DNA of 64,000 nucleotides, taken from NCBI RefSeq assembly GCF_030263895.1, contig NZ_CP127161.1, positions 2,046,001 to 2,110,000 of the forward strand, in the 5' to 3' direction. Below, piece after piece: positions 33,227 through 42,914 of the stretch; the first letter of the stretch is position 1, and each line of letters begins with the position of its first letter. A program made the translations under genes and the position numbers. This DNA is from Proteiniborus sp. MB09-C3. GTDB lineage: Bacteria; Bacillota; Clostridia; Tissierellales; Proteiniboraceae. The notes beneath the pieces were generated by a model, which worked only from the letters and a program-made list of their open reading frames with translations, was not told where the DNA came from and searched no databases.

Positions 33227-34768
33227 ATGAAGAATATACTTGGAAGAGAAATCCCTGAATATATCCAAGGATACGGAGTAGTAAAACCTTTTAAGGGTGC
33301 TTTTGAATCGTTGGGCGAAGTACAGAAAAAGTCTATAAAGCTTAAGAGTGCTATACCAAAACAGCAGAAGGTATTAGGCTCTATTAAAGAAGTCCTTGAA
33401 AAATGTGATATTAAGGATGGTATGACTATTTCTTTTCACCATCACCTAAGAAATGGTGATTATGTACTCAATATGGTTTTAGAAGAAATATCAAAAAAAA
33501 ATATTAAGGATATAAGAGTAGCTGCAAGTTCTATTTTCCCAATACATGAGCCACTAGTTGGGTATATGAAAACTGGCATGGTTACAGGAATATGTGCAAA
33601 TTACATTTCAGGACCTGTAGCTGATGCCATTTCAAGGGGAGAGTTAAAGAATCCAGCTATTATGCATACTCATGGAGGGAGAGCAAGAGCTATAGAAGCA
33701 GGAGACGTTAAAATTGATATAGCCTTTATTGCTGCTCCTACCTGTGATACTTATGGCAACATCAATGGTGTAGATGGAAAATCTGCTTGTGGGTCTTTGG
33801 GATACGTAGTTCCAGATGCCTTATATGCCGAAAAAACAGTAGCTATAACAGATAATCTAGTATCCTATCCTGCTTGTCCCATCGAAATCAGTCAGGAGTA
33901 TATAGATTATGTTGTTAAGGTAGAAAGTATTGGAGATGCAAAGGGAATTGTATCAGGCACTACAAAGATTACCAAAGATCCTGTAGGACTTAAAATTGCT
34001 AAAATGACTTCTAAGGTCATAGAGGTCTCAGGACTATTAAAGGATGGATTTTCATTCCAGACAGGGGCAGGCGGAACGTCTTTAGCAGTAGCTGCCTATG
34101 TGAAGGAATTAATGCAGAAAAATGAGATTAAAGGAAGCTTTGCCTCTGGAGGCATTACAGGATATATGGTTGAAATGTTCGAGGAAGGGTTATTTGATGC
34201 ACTTTTTGATGTGCAATGCTTTGATTTAAAGGCAGTTGAATCTTATAGAGATAATAAAAGACATCAGGGCATGTCTGCATCAATGTATGGAAATCCCCAT
34301 AATAAAGGCGCAGTTGTAAACAACCTTGATGTTATGATATTGGGAGCAACTGAAATAGATGTAGATTTTAATGTCAATGTTACAACAGGATCCAGTGGAG
34401 TGATTATGGGTGGATCAGGAGGGCATAGCGATACAGCTGCTGGAGCGAAGCTAGCTATTGTTGTTACACAGCTTATAAAGGGAAGGCTTCCTATTGTAGT
34501 TGACCGTGTCACTACAGTTACTACTCCTGGAGAAACTATTGATGTGTTAGTTACAGAAAGAGGCATTGCTGTCAATCCTTCAAGGCAGGATTTAATTAAA
34601 AGACTAGAAGGTACTAATCTACCAATCATGCCAATTGAGGATTTAAAGAGAATTGCTGAAGATATGACAGGGGTTCCAGAAAGGATAGAATTAGGTGATG
34701 AAGTAGTAGCTGTTGTCGAATATAGAGATGGTACTGTAATAGATGTGGTAAGAAAAATAGGGGATTGA
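33227..34768 (+). CDS. citF: Citrate/citramalate lyase alpha subunit
   Basis: CitF is the transferase subunit that swaps acetate for the substrate on the acyl carrier. The 513-residue product shows family segments such as TISFHHHLRNGDYVLN, GGRARAIEAGDVKIDIAF and TGSSGVIMGGSGGHSDTAAG. Length is as expected. It follows citE by 14 bases with a GGGGTGAT site. Together citD, citE and citF make the lyase complex. Confidence 0.95.
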   Translation: MKNILGREIPEYIQGYGVVKPFKGAFESLGEVQKKSIKLKSAIPKQQKVLGSIKEVLEKCDIKDGMTISFHHHLRNGDYVLNMVLEEISKKNIKDIRVAASSIFPIHEPLVGYMKTGMVTGICANYISGPVADAISRGELKNPAIMHTHGGRARAIEAGDVKIDIAFIAAPTCDTYGNINGVDGKSACGSLGYVVPDALYAEKTVAITDNLVSYPACPIEISQEYIDYVVKVESIGDAKGIVSGTTKITKDPVGLKIAKMTSKVIEVSGLLKDGFSFQTGAGGTSLAVAAYVKELMQKNEIKGSFASGGITGYMVEMFEEGLFDALFDVQCFDLKAVESYRDNKRHQGMSASMYGNPHNKGAVVNNLDVMILGATEIDVDFNVNVTTGSSGVIMGGSGGHSDTAAGAKLAIVVTQLIKGRLPIVVDRVTTVTTPGETIDVLVTERGIAVNPSRQDLIKRLEGTNLPIMPIEDLKRIAEDMTGVPERIELGDEVVAVVEYRDGTVIDVVRKIGD

Positions 34769-34774
34769 TTTATT

Positions 34775-35812
34775 ATGTATGATATAAGAATTGAAAGCAT
34801 TGATTTAAGTACCAATGATAGATTAAAAGTTGAGAGCTTCCTTTCAACTTTTAATCTGCTTTTAGATAAAGATGTGGAGCATACCATTGTAGCTAGATAT
34901 GAAGGTGAAATAATAGGGACCTGTTCCTATTCTGGAAAGGTGTTAAAGTGTTTTGCAGTAAAGGAAGGATATCAGGAACAGGGAATAGCTTCTAGGCTTA
35001 TTACTCACATAACCAATCAACTCTTTGATAGAGGAATTTATAGTAGCTTTATATTTACAGAACCTAAGAATATTACCTTATTCAAAAGGTTAAATTACCG
35101 TGAAGTCCAAAGCGTTGATGAGGTGGTCTTATTAGAGGGTGGCATGTCTAATATCAAAAAATATGTAGAAGAGATGTTTAAAGATAGTGACTTGAATAAA
35201 AATAAAAAAGCTGCTCTTGTAATGAACTGCAACCCATTTACATTAGGGCATAGATATTTAATCGAGAGGGCAGCTGGAGAGAATGATGAGGTAATTGTAT
35301 TTGTTGTCGAAGAAGACAGATCACTTTTTCCCTTTGAAGTAAGAAAAAATCTGGTTAGTATAGGAATAGAGGATTTAAAAAATGTTCATGTTTTATCTGG
35401 CGGGAGTTATATTATTTCATCTAATACTTTTCCATCATATTTTTTGAGACAAGAGGATATGAGGATGAATGCTTATGCTAAACTAGATGCAGAAATATTT
35501 GGCAGGTATTTCAGCTCTGTTTTTAATATAGAAAGACGTTATGTAGGAACAGAACCCTATTGTAATATGACAAAACAATACAACGAAGCATTGCACAGCA
35601 TACTACCCAAGTACGGTATAGATGTAATGGAAGTTGATAGGCTAAGTAAAGAGGATAAACCAATTAGTGCCTCTGAAGTAAGAAGACTTATAAAAGCTGA
35701 TAAATTTCATATAATTAAAAATTTAGTTCCTAAAGTAACCTATGAATTTTTAATGTCAAATGAAGCTAAACTTATTATAGAAAAAATTAAAAGGAGTGAC
35801 TCTTCCCATTGA
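34775..35812 (+). CDS. citC: Citrate lyase ligase (acetate:SH-lyase ligase)
   Basis: CitC activates the lyase by acetylating the thiol of the carrier's prosthetic group, using ATP and acetate. The 345-residue product has an N-terminal GNAT-like domain (CFAVKEGYQEQGIASRLI) and a C-terminal nucleotidyltransferase domain that starts with NCNPFTLGHRYLIE, the ATP-binding motif. It follows citF by six bases and overlaps citX, so the genes are tightly coupled. Confidence 0.94.
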   Translation: MYDIRIESIDLSTNDRLKVESFLSTFNLLLDKDVEHTIVARYEGEIIGTCSYSGKVLKCFAVKEGYQEQGIASRLITHITNQLFDRGIYSSFIFTEPKNITLFKRLNYREVQSVDEVVLLEGGMSNIKKYVEEMFKDSDLNKNKKAALVMNCNPFTLGHRYLIERAAGENDEVIVFVVEEDRSLFPFEVRKNLVSIGIEDLKNVHVLSGGSYIISSNTFPSYFLRQEDMRMNAYAKLDAEIFGRYFSSVFNIERRYVGTEPYCNMTKQYNEALHSILPKYGIDVMEVDRLSKEDKPISASEVRRLIKADKFHIIKNLVPKVTYEFLMSNEAKLIIEKIKRSDSSH

Positions 35813-36321
35813 TGAAAAATATTTTAAGGGATAGAGAGGAAAGATATTATAAAATATTATCTCTAATAGATAAATATAGAGTGCCTGTGATTTGCGGAAA
35901 GATAAATTATCCTGGTAATGATAAAGACACTTTGGAAGCTGTAAAGGCTTTTCAAATTCTCAAAGAGCTGTTGACTGAAAAACTTAGTGAGAATAGTATC
36001 CATACACAAATATTATCTGGAGACGATGGAAGCAGCATATTAATGGCAATTACCATGAAGCCCCTAGAAGCTAAAAAAATTGCAGTAGATTTGGAAATGA
36101 ACCACTCGTTAGGAAGGTTATTTGATATAGACGTATATGCAGGAGAGGGAGAATCTATAGGCAGAGAAAAATTGGGCATGGAGTCTAGAAGGTGTATAAT
36201 CTGTCAGGAAGATGCCAGAGTATGCATGAAAACAGGACGTCACAGCCTTCAGGAAGTAGTGGACAGAGTAAATCAGTTAATCAACGATTATACGTTATTA
36301 AATGCTAATAAACCAAGGTAA
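35812..36321 (+). CDS. citX: Apo-citrate lyase phosphoribosyl-dephospho-CoA transferase
   Basis: CitX attaches the prosthetic group to the CitD serine. The 169-residue product has the family pattern NHSLGRLFDIDVY and the cysteine-rich RRCIICQEDARVCMKTGRH near the C-terminus. The start is ATG 35812, which overlaps the citC stop (TGATG); a TTG one codon earlier is possible. It stands between citC and citG, the usual order for lyase maturation genes. Confidence 0.92.
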   Translation: MKNILRDREERYYKILSLIDKYRVPVICGKINYPGNDKDTLEAVKAFQILKELLTEKLSENSIHTQILSGDDGSSILMAITMKPLEAKKIAVDLEMNHSLGRLFDIDVYAGEGESIGREKLGMESRRCIICQEDARVCMKTGRHSLQEVVDRVNQLINDYTLLNANKPR

Positions 36322-36348
36322 ATTTGTGGAACTGTTGGAGGAGAAAAA

Positions 36349-37221
36349 ATGTCTATAGATTTCGGCTTTTGTGAATACATCAGTGAAATAGCTATTAAAT
36401 CCATGCTGCTTGAAGTCAGCGCTACACCTAAGCCTGGTCTTGTAGACAGGAATAACTCTGGGGCTCACAAGGACATGGATTTTTACACATTTATGGAGAG
36501 CTGTGCATCTCAAACATTTACTTTTTATAAATGTGCTTTGGAGGGCCTAAAATTTGAGGGTAAAGATAAGAAAGAACTATTGAGAATTATTCGCCCCATA
36601 GGTATAGAGGGAGAAAATAAAATGTTTAATGCAACCAGAGGAGTCAATACCCATAAAGGATTGGTCTTTTCATTAGGAATTATTTCGGCAGCAGCAGGGT
36701 TACAGTATAGAGAAGCTAAAAACCAAAAAATAGACGTAGAAGATATTTGTCGCAGAGTGATGGAGATAACGGAGGGTATTGTCAGCAGAGAATTAGAGCA
36801 TTTAAGCAAAGGGTCTTTATCATACGGCGAAGAATTGTTCAAAAAGCATGGAATTAAAGGAATTAGAGGGGAAGTAGAGGCAGGTTTTCCCACTGTAAGA
36901 AATCACTCTTTACCTTTATTTCGAGAGTTTATGAAATATGAAGGAGATATAAATGACAGTCTAGTGCAGGTTTTACTTCATCTTATGGCTATTACGGAAG
37001 ATATTAATATATTAGGAAGACATGGCTTAGATGAACTAGAATATACTAGAACAGCAGCAAAGGAAGTCCTAAGCCTAGGTGGTATGTTAACAGAAAAGGG
37101 TAGAAGAAAGGTTTTAGAATTAGATAAAGAATTTATTCGCAGAAATATTAGCCCAGGAGGATCAGCAGATCTTTTAGCCGTAACACTAATACTATATTTT
37201 TTAGAAAATTCTTTATTGTAA
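36349..37221 (+). CDS. citG: Triphosphoribosyl-dephospho-CoA synthase
   Basis: CitG makes the precursor of the lyase prosthetic group from dephospho-CoA and ATP. The 290-residue product has the family segments SATPKPGLVDRNNSGAHKDM near residue 25, NATRGVNTHKGLVFSLGI at about 93 and the C-terminal NISPGGSADLLAVTL. The start ATG 36349 follows GGAGGAG. It is the last gene of the glutamate operon. Confidence 0.94.
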   Translation: MSIDFGFCEYISEIAIKSMLLEVSATPKPGLVDRNNSGAHKDMDFYTFMESCASQTFTFYKCALEGLKFEGKDKKELLRIIRPIGIEGENKMFNATRGVNTHKGLVFSLGIISAAAGLQYREAKNQKIDVEDICRRVMEITEGIVSRELEHLSKGSLSYGEELFKKHGIKGIRGEVEAGFPTVRNHSLPLFREFMKYEGDINDSLVQVLLHLMAITEDINILGRHGLDELEYTRTAAKEVLSLGGMLTEKGRRKVLELDKEFIRRNISPGGSADLLAVTLILYFLENSLL

Positions 37222-37326
37222 ATATTTTATTTATAAAATAAATTACAAAGGGGACAATAATCTTCAAGAATGTAGCAGAGCGTATACAAGATGGATTGTA
37301 ATATAAGATGGAAAGAAGGTAATTGA

Positions 37327-37569
37327 ATGGATTTAGTATGTCCTCTTTGCAATGGAATTAAGGATATAAGCATAAATTGCCCAGAATGCCTTGGCAAAAT
37401 GAAAGACAATGGACCTATAGTAAACTTTTTAGATGATTATAGTCCCTACCTATCTAATGATATTACACAGCTTGTAGATGGAGTTCCCCATGATCAATGT
37501 GTTCATCTATATAGGTGTGAAAAATGCAGATATGATGAACGAGTAAAAGTAAATAGAGTGAGGATGTAA
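37327..37569 (+). CDS. Small zinc-ribbon-like protein, 80 aa
   Basis: The product has three CxxC pairs (CPLC at residues 5-8, CPEC at 19-22 and CEKC at 63-66), which can bind one or two zinc ions. The middle is acidic (VNFLDDYSPYLSNDI). I do not know the function; proteins like this occur widely in clostridia. The start ATG 37327 has GAAGG about eight bases upstream. The bases that end the gene also form one arm of the terminator that follows. Confidence 0.65.
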   Translation: MDLVCPLCNGIKDISINCPECLGKMKDNGPIVNFLDDYSPYLSNDITQLVDGVPHDQCVHLYRCEKCRYDERVKVNRVRM

Positions 37570-37590
37570 TATCCTCACTCTATTTTAATA
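37555..37590. terminator. Bidirectional terminator overlapping two gene ends
   Basis: AGAGTGAGGAT (37555-37565) pairs with ATCCTCACTCT (37571-37581), followed by ATTTTAAT. It contains the stop codon of the zinc-ribbon gene and the end of the PHP gene. Confidence 0.8.
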
Positions 37591-38378
37591 AATTGTTTTT
37601 TCCTATTTTTAAATGTAGTGATATATTTGTAATTTAGAGTTCTTAAAAGTTCAACTGCTTCTTCATAGTTAGATCCAACATACTCTGGGCTATGTGCATC
37701 AGAGCCTATAGTAACAATTTCGCCTCCAAGTTCTTTATAAAGGCTCAATATCTCTACAGTAGGAAGGAATGAATTTATCCCATAGCGTATTCCAGAAGTA
37801 TTAATTTCAATGCCTTTATCTTTATCTATTATTTTCTTTAAAACCTTTTCAATAAACTCCTTATACTCTTCAAGCCTTACGGTTTTGTTATTCATATGTT
37901 TTACATATCTATCTATTAAGTTTATATGGCCTACTACATCAAAATCATTGAATTTATCTAATACTTCGAGCATTTCGTCATAATAAAGAAAATAAGCATC
38001 TAATAAATCTCTGTCTTGAAATAGTTCGCCTTCATGTATCTCCTTACCCATGACAGTATGGATAGACATAATTATAAAGTCAAAGTCCTCTAAGCTCATT
38101 TTCTCATGAATATTTCTAACTAGATGTGGCTGCATTCCTAGTTCAATTCCGCTTAAAATATCTATCTGCCCTTTATAATTACTCCTTATTCTTTTTAGTT
38201 CCTTGAAGTAATCCTCTTTATCGAAAACAAAATCTAGTTCATCATTGCCATAATCATAGTCAATATGATCTGTAAAGCAAAAAGCTTTAATGTTTTTTTC
38301 TAAGGCGCCTTTTACCATATCCTCCATAGAGTACTTGCAATCACCAGAAAAGCTACTATGGACATGATAATCGTACAT
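37575..38378 (-). CDS. PHP-family phosphoesterase, histidinol-phosphatase (HisJ/HisK) type
   Basis: The 267-residue enzyme has the PHP metal motifs: DYHVHSSFSGD at the start, FTDHIDYDYG, GIELGMQPH, IMSIHTV, VVGHINLIDRY and TIGSDAHSPE near the end. These match the histidinol-phosphatase branch, which removes phosphate in histidine synthesis. No other histidine biosynthesis gene is near, so another phosphoester may be the true substrate. Start ATG 38378 with GGAGTGG upstream. It is a single gene. Confidence 0.85.
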   Translation of the reverse strand: MYDYHVHSSFSGDCKYSMEDMVKGALEKNIKAFCFTDHIDYDYGNDELDFVFDKEDYFKELKRIRSNYKGQIDILSGIELGMQPHLVRNIHEKMSLEDFDFIIMSIHTVMGKEIHEGELFQDRDLLDAYFLYYDEMLEVLDKFNDFDVVGHINLIDRYVKHMNNKTVRLEEYKEFIEKVLKKIIDKDKGIEINTSGIRYGINSFLPTVEILSLYKELGGEIVTIGSDAHSPEYVGSNYEEAVELLRTLNYKYITTFKNRKKQFIKIE

Positions 38379-38454
38379 TTATAACCACTCCTATAAATAA
38401 TATTAAATTCATGCTACCTATTCTACTAGATATTTTGTAAAAAGTAAATGCTGA

Positions 38455-40545
38455 TTATAGGCTTTCTCCTAATTGAAAATCCTCTTTATACTGTAATTTA
38501 TAAAGCTCGTAGTACATACCGCCTTTATTTAACAATTCTTGATGAGAACCAATTTCTCTTATTTGTCCTTTATGGAGAACAATTATCTTATCAGAACGCT
38601 GTATTGTGGATAGCCTGTGAGCTATAGCTATAGATGTTCTTCCCTTAACTATCTTACCAAGAGCATCTTGGATAAGAATTTCTGTCTCAGTATCAATGTT
38701 TGAGGTAGCTTCATCTAATACTAATATATCAGGCTTAAATGCTAAAGCTCTCGCAAATGCAAGAAGCTGTCTTTGACCTGCTGAGAGAGTAGAACCTCTT
38801 TCCATAACAGGTTCCTCATATTTCTTAGGAAGCTTTTCAATAAAAGTGTCTGCATTGACATATTTAGCAACTTCTTTGATTTCCTTATCAGATATATCTG
38901 CATTATTTAATCTAATATTATCCTTGATAGTTCCTGTAAAAAGGAAAACATCTTGAAGGACAATTCCTATTCGTCTCCTTAATTGATACTTATCCATGTC
39001 TTTTATATCAATTCCATCAATTAATATTTGACCTTTTTGTATATCATAAAACCTGTTTATTAAGCTAATGATAGAAGTTTTACCTGCACCCGTTGCACCA
39101 ACAAAGGCTACAGCCTCTCCTGGGTTTATGGTGAAGCTTACATCTCTAAGCACCCAATTATCTTTTTCATATGCAAACCATACATTTTTGAATTCGATTT
39201 TACCCTTTATAGTATCTAGATGTATTGGTTGTTCTGAATTTTTAATATCTTCCTCAGTATCCATTATCATAAAAATTCTCTCAGAGGAGGCCATTGCAGA
39301 TTGAAGAATATTATATTTTTCAGTTAAATCCAATATAGGCTCAAAGAACATTTGCAGATAATTTATGAATGCATATAATACCCCAAACTCTATGGCGCCA
39401 TTTATAACATTATTACCACCAATCCATATAATCAATGTTAAGCCTAAAGAGCGTATTATTTCTATAGCAGGTCTGAATATAGCATATAGCTGAATTTCCT
39501 CATTGGCAGCCTTTAGATAATCTTTGTTTATTTCGTCAAACTCTTTAAGCTTTTTGTTTTCCTTGCTAAATATATGAACTGTCTTCATTCCAGTTATATT
39601 TTCATTTAGGGATGAGTTTATACGAGCTAGTCTTACTCTTACTGCCCTATAAACTCTTCTAATATTTATCCTAAAAATAATTGAGGCAATAATTATAAAA
39701 GGCAAGACAGTAAAAGAAAACAAAGCTAATTTAGCATTCATATTAAACATAGTAACTATGATACCTGTTAACAGAAATAAATCCTTAAAAAGTGTAACTA
39801 GTACACTAGAATACATTTCATTTAAGGCTTCTGTATCGTTTGTGACTCTAGTAACAAGTCTACCTACTGGATTTTTATCAAAATATGAAAGAGACATTTT
39901 CTGCAAATGTGAAAAAATCTCCTGTCTTATATTGAAAACAATCTTTTGGCTAGTATAGTTTAATATAAAAACCTGAGCATAATTAAAAGCAAAGCTTAGG
40001 ACAATTACTGCGAGAAAAATTATTCCAACCATCTTAAGATTTTTTATATCCTTTTCTCTAAACAATCTATAATCCTCTGTTGAGAGTAAATCTGCTGTAT
40101 ATTTGTCATTATCTACTGTTAAAACATATTCATTATTTTGTTCACTTATAGCTGGATCATGATTATCACTTTTTATATAGCCATTTACTAGGTAGTAGTT
40201 GCCATTTACCTTAAGGATTGTCTTCATTTCTGAATTTTTTAGTACTTCTTTTTCAGAATCGGACAATTCATTTTCCCTAACATATATTTTATCCTTATAT
40301 AAAATGCCTTTCATGCCAGAGCTTTTATCAAGCACATACATTGGATTGAGATAACCCCTTATAGTATCATCTATTGCATATTTTAATATATATGGACGCG
40401 CCAAATCACCAGCAGTTACGGCTATAAGGAGGACTATACATATTAAGATATATACCCAGTATGGTTTTGCATATGAAAGAAGCCTTTTCATAAGCTTGGA
40501 ATCATAGGCTTTACCTAAGGTTTCTTCTTCATGAAAATTAGTCAT
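38455..40545 (-). CDS. ABC exporter half with extracellular insert (BmrD/YheH-like)
   Basis: This is one half of a heterodimeric exporter: membrane domain plus ATPase in 696 residues. Between the first two membrane spans it has an insert of about 120 residues (about 50-170) on the outer side, as in BmrD of Bacillus. The ATPase has Walker A GATGAGKTS, signature LSAGQRQ and Walker B LVLDEATSNID with the catalytic glutamate intact. It follows its partner by 15 bases. Likely substrates are drugs or lipids. Confidence 0.9.
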   Translation of the reverse strand: MTNFHEEETLGKAYDSKLMKRLLSYAKPYWVYILICIVLLIAVTAGDLARPYILKYAIDDTIRGYLNPMYVLDKSSGMKGILYKDKIYVRENELSDSEKEVLKNSEMKTILKVNGNYYLVNGYIKSDNHDPAISEQNNEYVLTVDNDKYTADLLSTEDYRLFREKDIKNLKMVGIIFLAVIVLSFAFNYAQVFILNYTSQKIVFNIRQEIFSHLQKMSLSYFDKNPVGRLVTRVTNDTEALNEMYSSVLVTLFKDLFLLTGIIVTMFNMNAKLALFSFTVLPFIIIASIIFRINIRRVYRAVRVRLARINSSLNENITGMKTVHIFSKENKKLKEFDEINKDYLKAANEEIQLYAIFRPAIEIIRSLGLTLIIWIGGNNVINGAIEFGVLYAFINYLQMFFEPILDLTEKYNILQSAMASSERIFMIMDTEEDIKNSEQPIHLDTIKGKIEFKNVWFAYEKDNWVLRDVSFTINPGEAVAFVGATGAGKTSIISLINRFYDIQKGQILIDGIDIKDMDKYQLRRRIGIVLQDVFLFTGTIKDNIRLNNADISDKEIKEVAKYVNADTFIEKLPKKYEEPVMERGSTLSAGQRQLLAFARALAFKPDILVLDEATSNIDTETEILIQDALGKIVKGRTSIAIAHRLSTIQRSDKIIVLHKGQIREIGSHQELLNKGGMYYELYKLQYKEDFQLGESL

Positions 40546-40560
40546 TTGCCAATCCCCCCA

Positions 40561-42312
40561 TTACAGATTTTGAATTCTATCTTCTAATAGTTGTTTTTCG
40601 TAGATATTTTTATAAATACCTTCATTTTCCAGAAGCTCATCATGAGTACCTCTTTGAGCAATTTCACCATTATCTAGAACAATTATCTCATTTGCATTCT
40701 TTATTGTAGATATTCTGTGGGAGATAATTATTGTTGTACGAGACTCCATAATTTCATTTAGATTTTCTAAAATTTTTTCTTCAGTTTGAGTATCTACAGC
40801 AGATAAGCTATCGTCAAGTATCAATATGCCTGGGCTTTTAATTATTGCCCGAGCAATAGATGTTCTCTGCTTTTGCCCTCCTGATAGGGTAACTCCTCTC
40901 TCTCCCAATATTGTATCGAACTGCTCAGGAAAATCTAGGATATTAGAATAAAGCTCTGAAAGCTTTGCAGCTTCTACTATTCTTTCGTCTTCCACTTCTT
41001 CATCAAATGCAAAACCTATATTTCCTTTAATAGTTGTGGAGAAAAGGAAGCTTTCTTGTGGAACATAACCTACATTTTCTCTTAAAGATTTAAGTGTAAC
41101 GTCCCTGATATTAACTCCATCTATTAAAATATCTCCTTCTTGTATATCGAAAAGCCTAATTAATAGATTTACTAATGTTGTTTTTCCGCTTCCTGTTCTA
41201 CCAATGATAGCTAGAGTGTCTCCCTGTTTAATTTTAATATTGATATTTTTCAAAGCATAGTTGTTACTTCCAGGATACTTAAAGGATACATTGTTATATT
41301 CTAAGTCTCCATTTATTTCAGTAAGACTTAGGGCATTTTCGCTGTCTACAATTTCAGGCTTTTCATTAAATATTGTATTTAATCTTTCCATTGAGGCGAT
41401 CCCTCTTTGAAACATATTTATTACCCAACCAATTGCCATTATGGGCCATACTAGAAGTCCTAGATAGCTATTAAGTGCTACAAAATCACCTAAGGAAATT
41501 TCATTATTTATTACTGATATTCCACCATACCATATTAATATTAGAAAGCTTAAGGCAGATATAAATTGAATCAATGGTGAAAACATTCCCCATACTTTAA
41601 TTAGACTCATATTCATTTTAAAGTTATGCTCATTTGAATCTGTGAATTTATCAATTTCTTTTTCTTCTTGAACAAAGGATTTAATTACCCTTACTCCTGC
41701 AAAATTTTCTTGAACGCTGTCAGTTAATTTTGAAAATGCATCTTGTACATCTTTAAATTTACCATGTATCATTTTACCAAATTTCATAACTAAAAAGGCT
41801 AAAAAAGGTAATGGTATAAGTGATATTAAAGTGAGCTTTAAATTTGCAGTCCCTATCATTGCATATATGGCTGATATAGTTATGAAGAAGGCATCGGTTA
41901 TCATTACAATACCAGGACCCAAAGCCATTCTTACTGCATTTATATCATTTGTTGCATGGGCCATTAAGTCTCCTGTTTTATGATTATTAAAGTAGTTAGT
42001 GGAAAGTGTTTGGAGATGATGAAATAGTTTGTTTCTTATGTAATATTCCAGTTGTCTTGATGTTTTATTAATGTATATTCTCCAAAAATACCTACCTACG
42101 CCAATGATAAGTCCAGTTAGAATTATGTAAGCTGAATATTTTATAAGATTTTGGCGTGTTAATGTTCCCTTTTCAAGTGAATCCGTAATTACCCTAAATA
42201 TTTGAGGTACCAATAGCTGAACTAAGTCAACTATTAAAAGCCACATAATACCTAGTACATACTTCCACTTATGTTTGATGAAAAATTCTTTTAAAGTTTT
42301 GAAATTATGCAT
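40561..42312 (-). CDS. ABC exporter half with degenerate catalytic site (BmrC/YheI-like)
   Basis: The 583-residue partner has six membrane spans and an ATPase with Walker A GRTGSGKTT and signature LSGGQKQR. Its Walker B reads LILDDSLSAVD, where aspartate replaces the catalytic glutamate, which is the mark of the non-hydrolysing side in asymmetric exporters. The start is ATG 42312 with TAAGGAGG six bases before; the open frame extends upstream without a site. It is the first gene of the pair. Confidence 0.9.
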   Translation of the reverse strand: MHNFKTLKEFFIKHKWKYVLGIMWLLIVDLVQLLVPQIFRVITDSLEKGTLTRQNLIKYSAYIILTGLIIGVGRYFWRIYINKTSRQLEYYIRNKLFHHLQTLSTNYFNNHKTGDLMAHATNDINAVRMALGPGIVMITDAFFITISAIYAMIGTANLKLTLISLIPLPFLAFLVMKFGKMIHGKFKDVQDAFSKLTDSVQENFAGVRVIKSFVQEEKEIDKFTDSNEHNFKMNMSLIKVWGMFSPLIQFISALSFLILIWYGGISVINNEISLGDFVALNSYLGLLVWPIMAIGWVINMFQRGIASMERLNTIFNEKPEIVDSENALSLTEINGDLEYNNVSFKYPGSNNYALKNINIKIKQGDTLAIIGRTGSGKTTLVNLLIRLFDIQEGDILIDGVNIRDVTLKSLRENVGYVPQESFLFSTTIKGNIGFAFDEEVEDERIVEAAKLSELYSNILDFPEQFDTILGERGVTLSGGQKQRTSIARAIIKSPGILILDDSLSAVDTQTEEKILENLNEIMESRTTIIISHRISTIKNANEIIVLDNGEIAQRGTHDELLENEGIYKNIYEKQLLEDRIQNL

Positions 42313-42510
42313 ACTATGCCTCCTTAGTGTTACAGAAATGATCACTATAATTATTTCGACACTCAAAATATTATACCTTCTGCAAAATAAAAAATATTTT
42401 CAATTCGATTTGTAAGGAAACAGTATGAATATTTTTTTAGGTATGTTAGAAACTAAGGCTAATGAAATTGTTTATATAACAAACAATTTATTTATGGGAG
42501 GTGAAAAAGT

Positions 42511-42705
42511 ATGGAAATGAATGACATGGATATATTGAAAAAGAAGCTTTTAGATGCGCAAGAAATGGTAAGAGATTATGAAATGTTTTCAAAACAAACT
42601 GACGACAATGAAATTAGAAATGCATTTAAACAATTTGCAGAAGAATCAGGATTTCAGGCAAGTAAGATGCAAGCTATGATAGACAAATATGAAGGCTTAA
42701 AATAG
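42511..42705 (+). CDS. Small helical protein, 64 aa
   Basis: The product is a short two-helix protein (DILKKKLLDAQEMVRDYEMF, then a FAEESGFQASKM helix) with regularly spaced Glu and Gln like a small ferritin-like or helical-hairpin protein, but without a clear metal site. The start ATG has a strong GGGAGGTG site. I do not know the function. A terminator follows at once, so it is a single-gene unit. Confidence 0.65.
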   Translation: MEMNDMDILKKKLLDAQEMVRDYEMFSKQTDDNEIRNAFKQFAEESGFQASKMQAMIDKYEGLK

Positions 42706-42709
42706 ATGA

Positions 42710-42735
42710 AAAAGGACTTAAATGTCCTTTTTTTA
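42710..42735 (+). terminator. Rho-independent terminator
   Basis: AAAAGGAC (42710-42717) pairs with GTCCTTTT (42724-42731) and is followed by more T. It closes the 64-residue gene. Confidence 0.8.
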
Positions 42736-42914
42736 TGATAACGAACAGATAAATTTGCTCTGCTAGACTGAGATGATGAGACAAAATAAATTATTATTAT
42801 TGAAGGAAAAAACATAAACATGAAGAAATAGTTATATTAAGTTAAGACATCTGAGAAGCAGTTAATAAAGATGTTTTATTTTTGTAAATAAATTAGAAAT
42901 CCAGAATATAATTA

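Noticed and set aside
34264-34887. A 207-codon open frame antisense to citF and citC
   Set aside because: It lies wholly within two well-supported genes, has a Ser/Thr/Val-rich make-up typical of antisense frames and no ribosome binding site.
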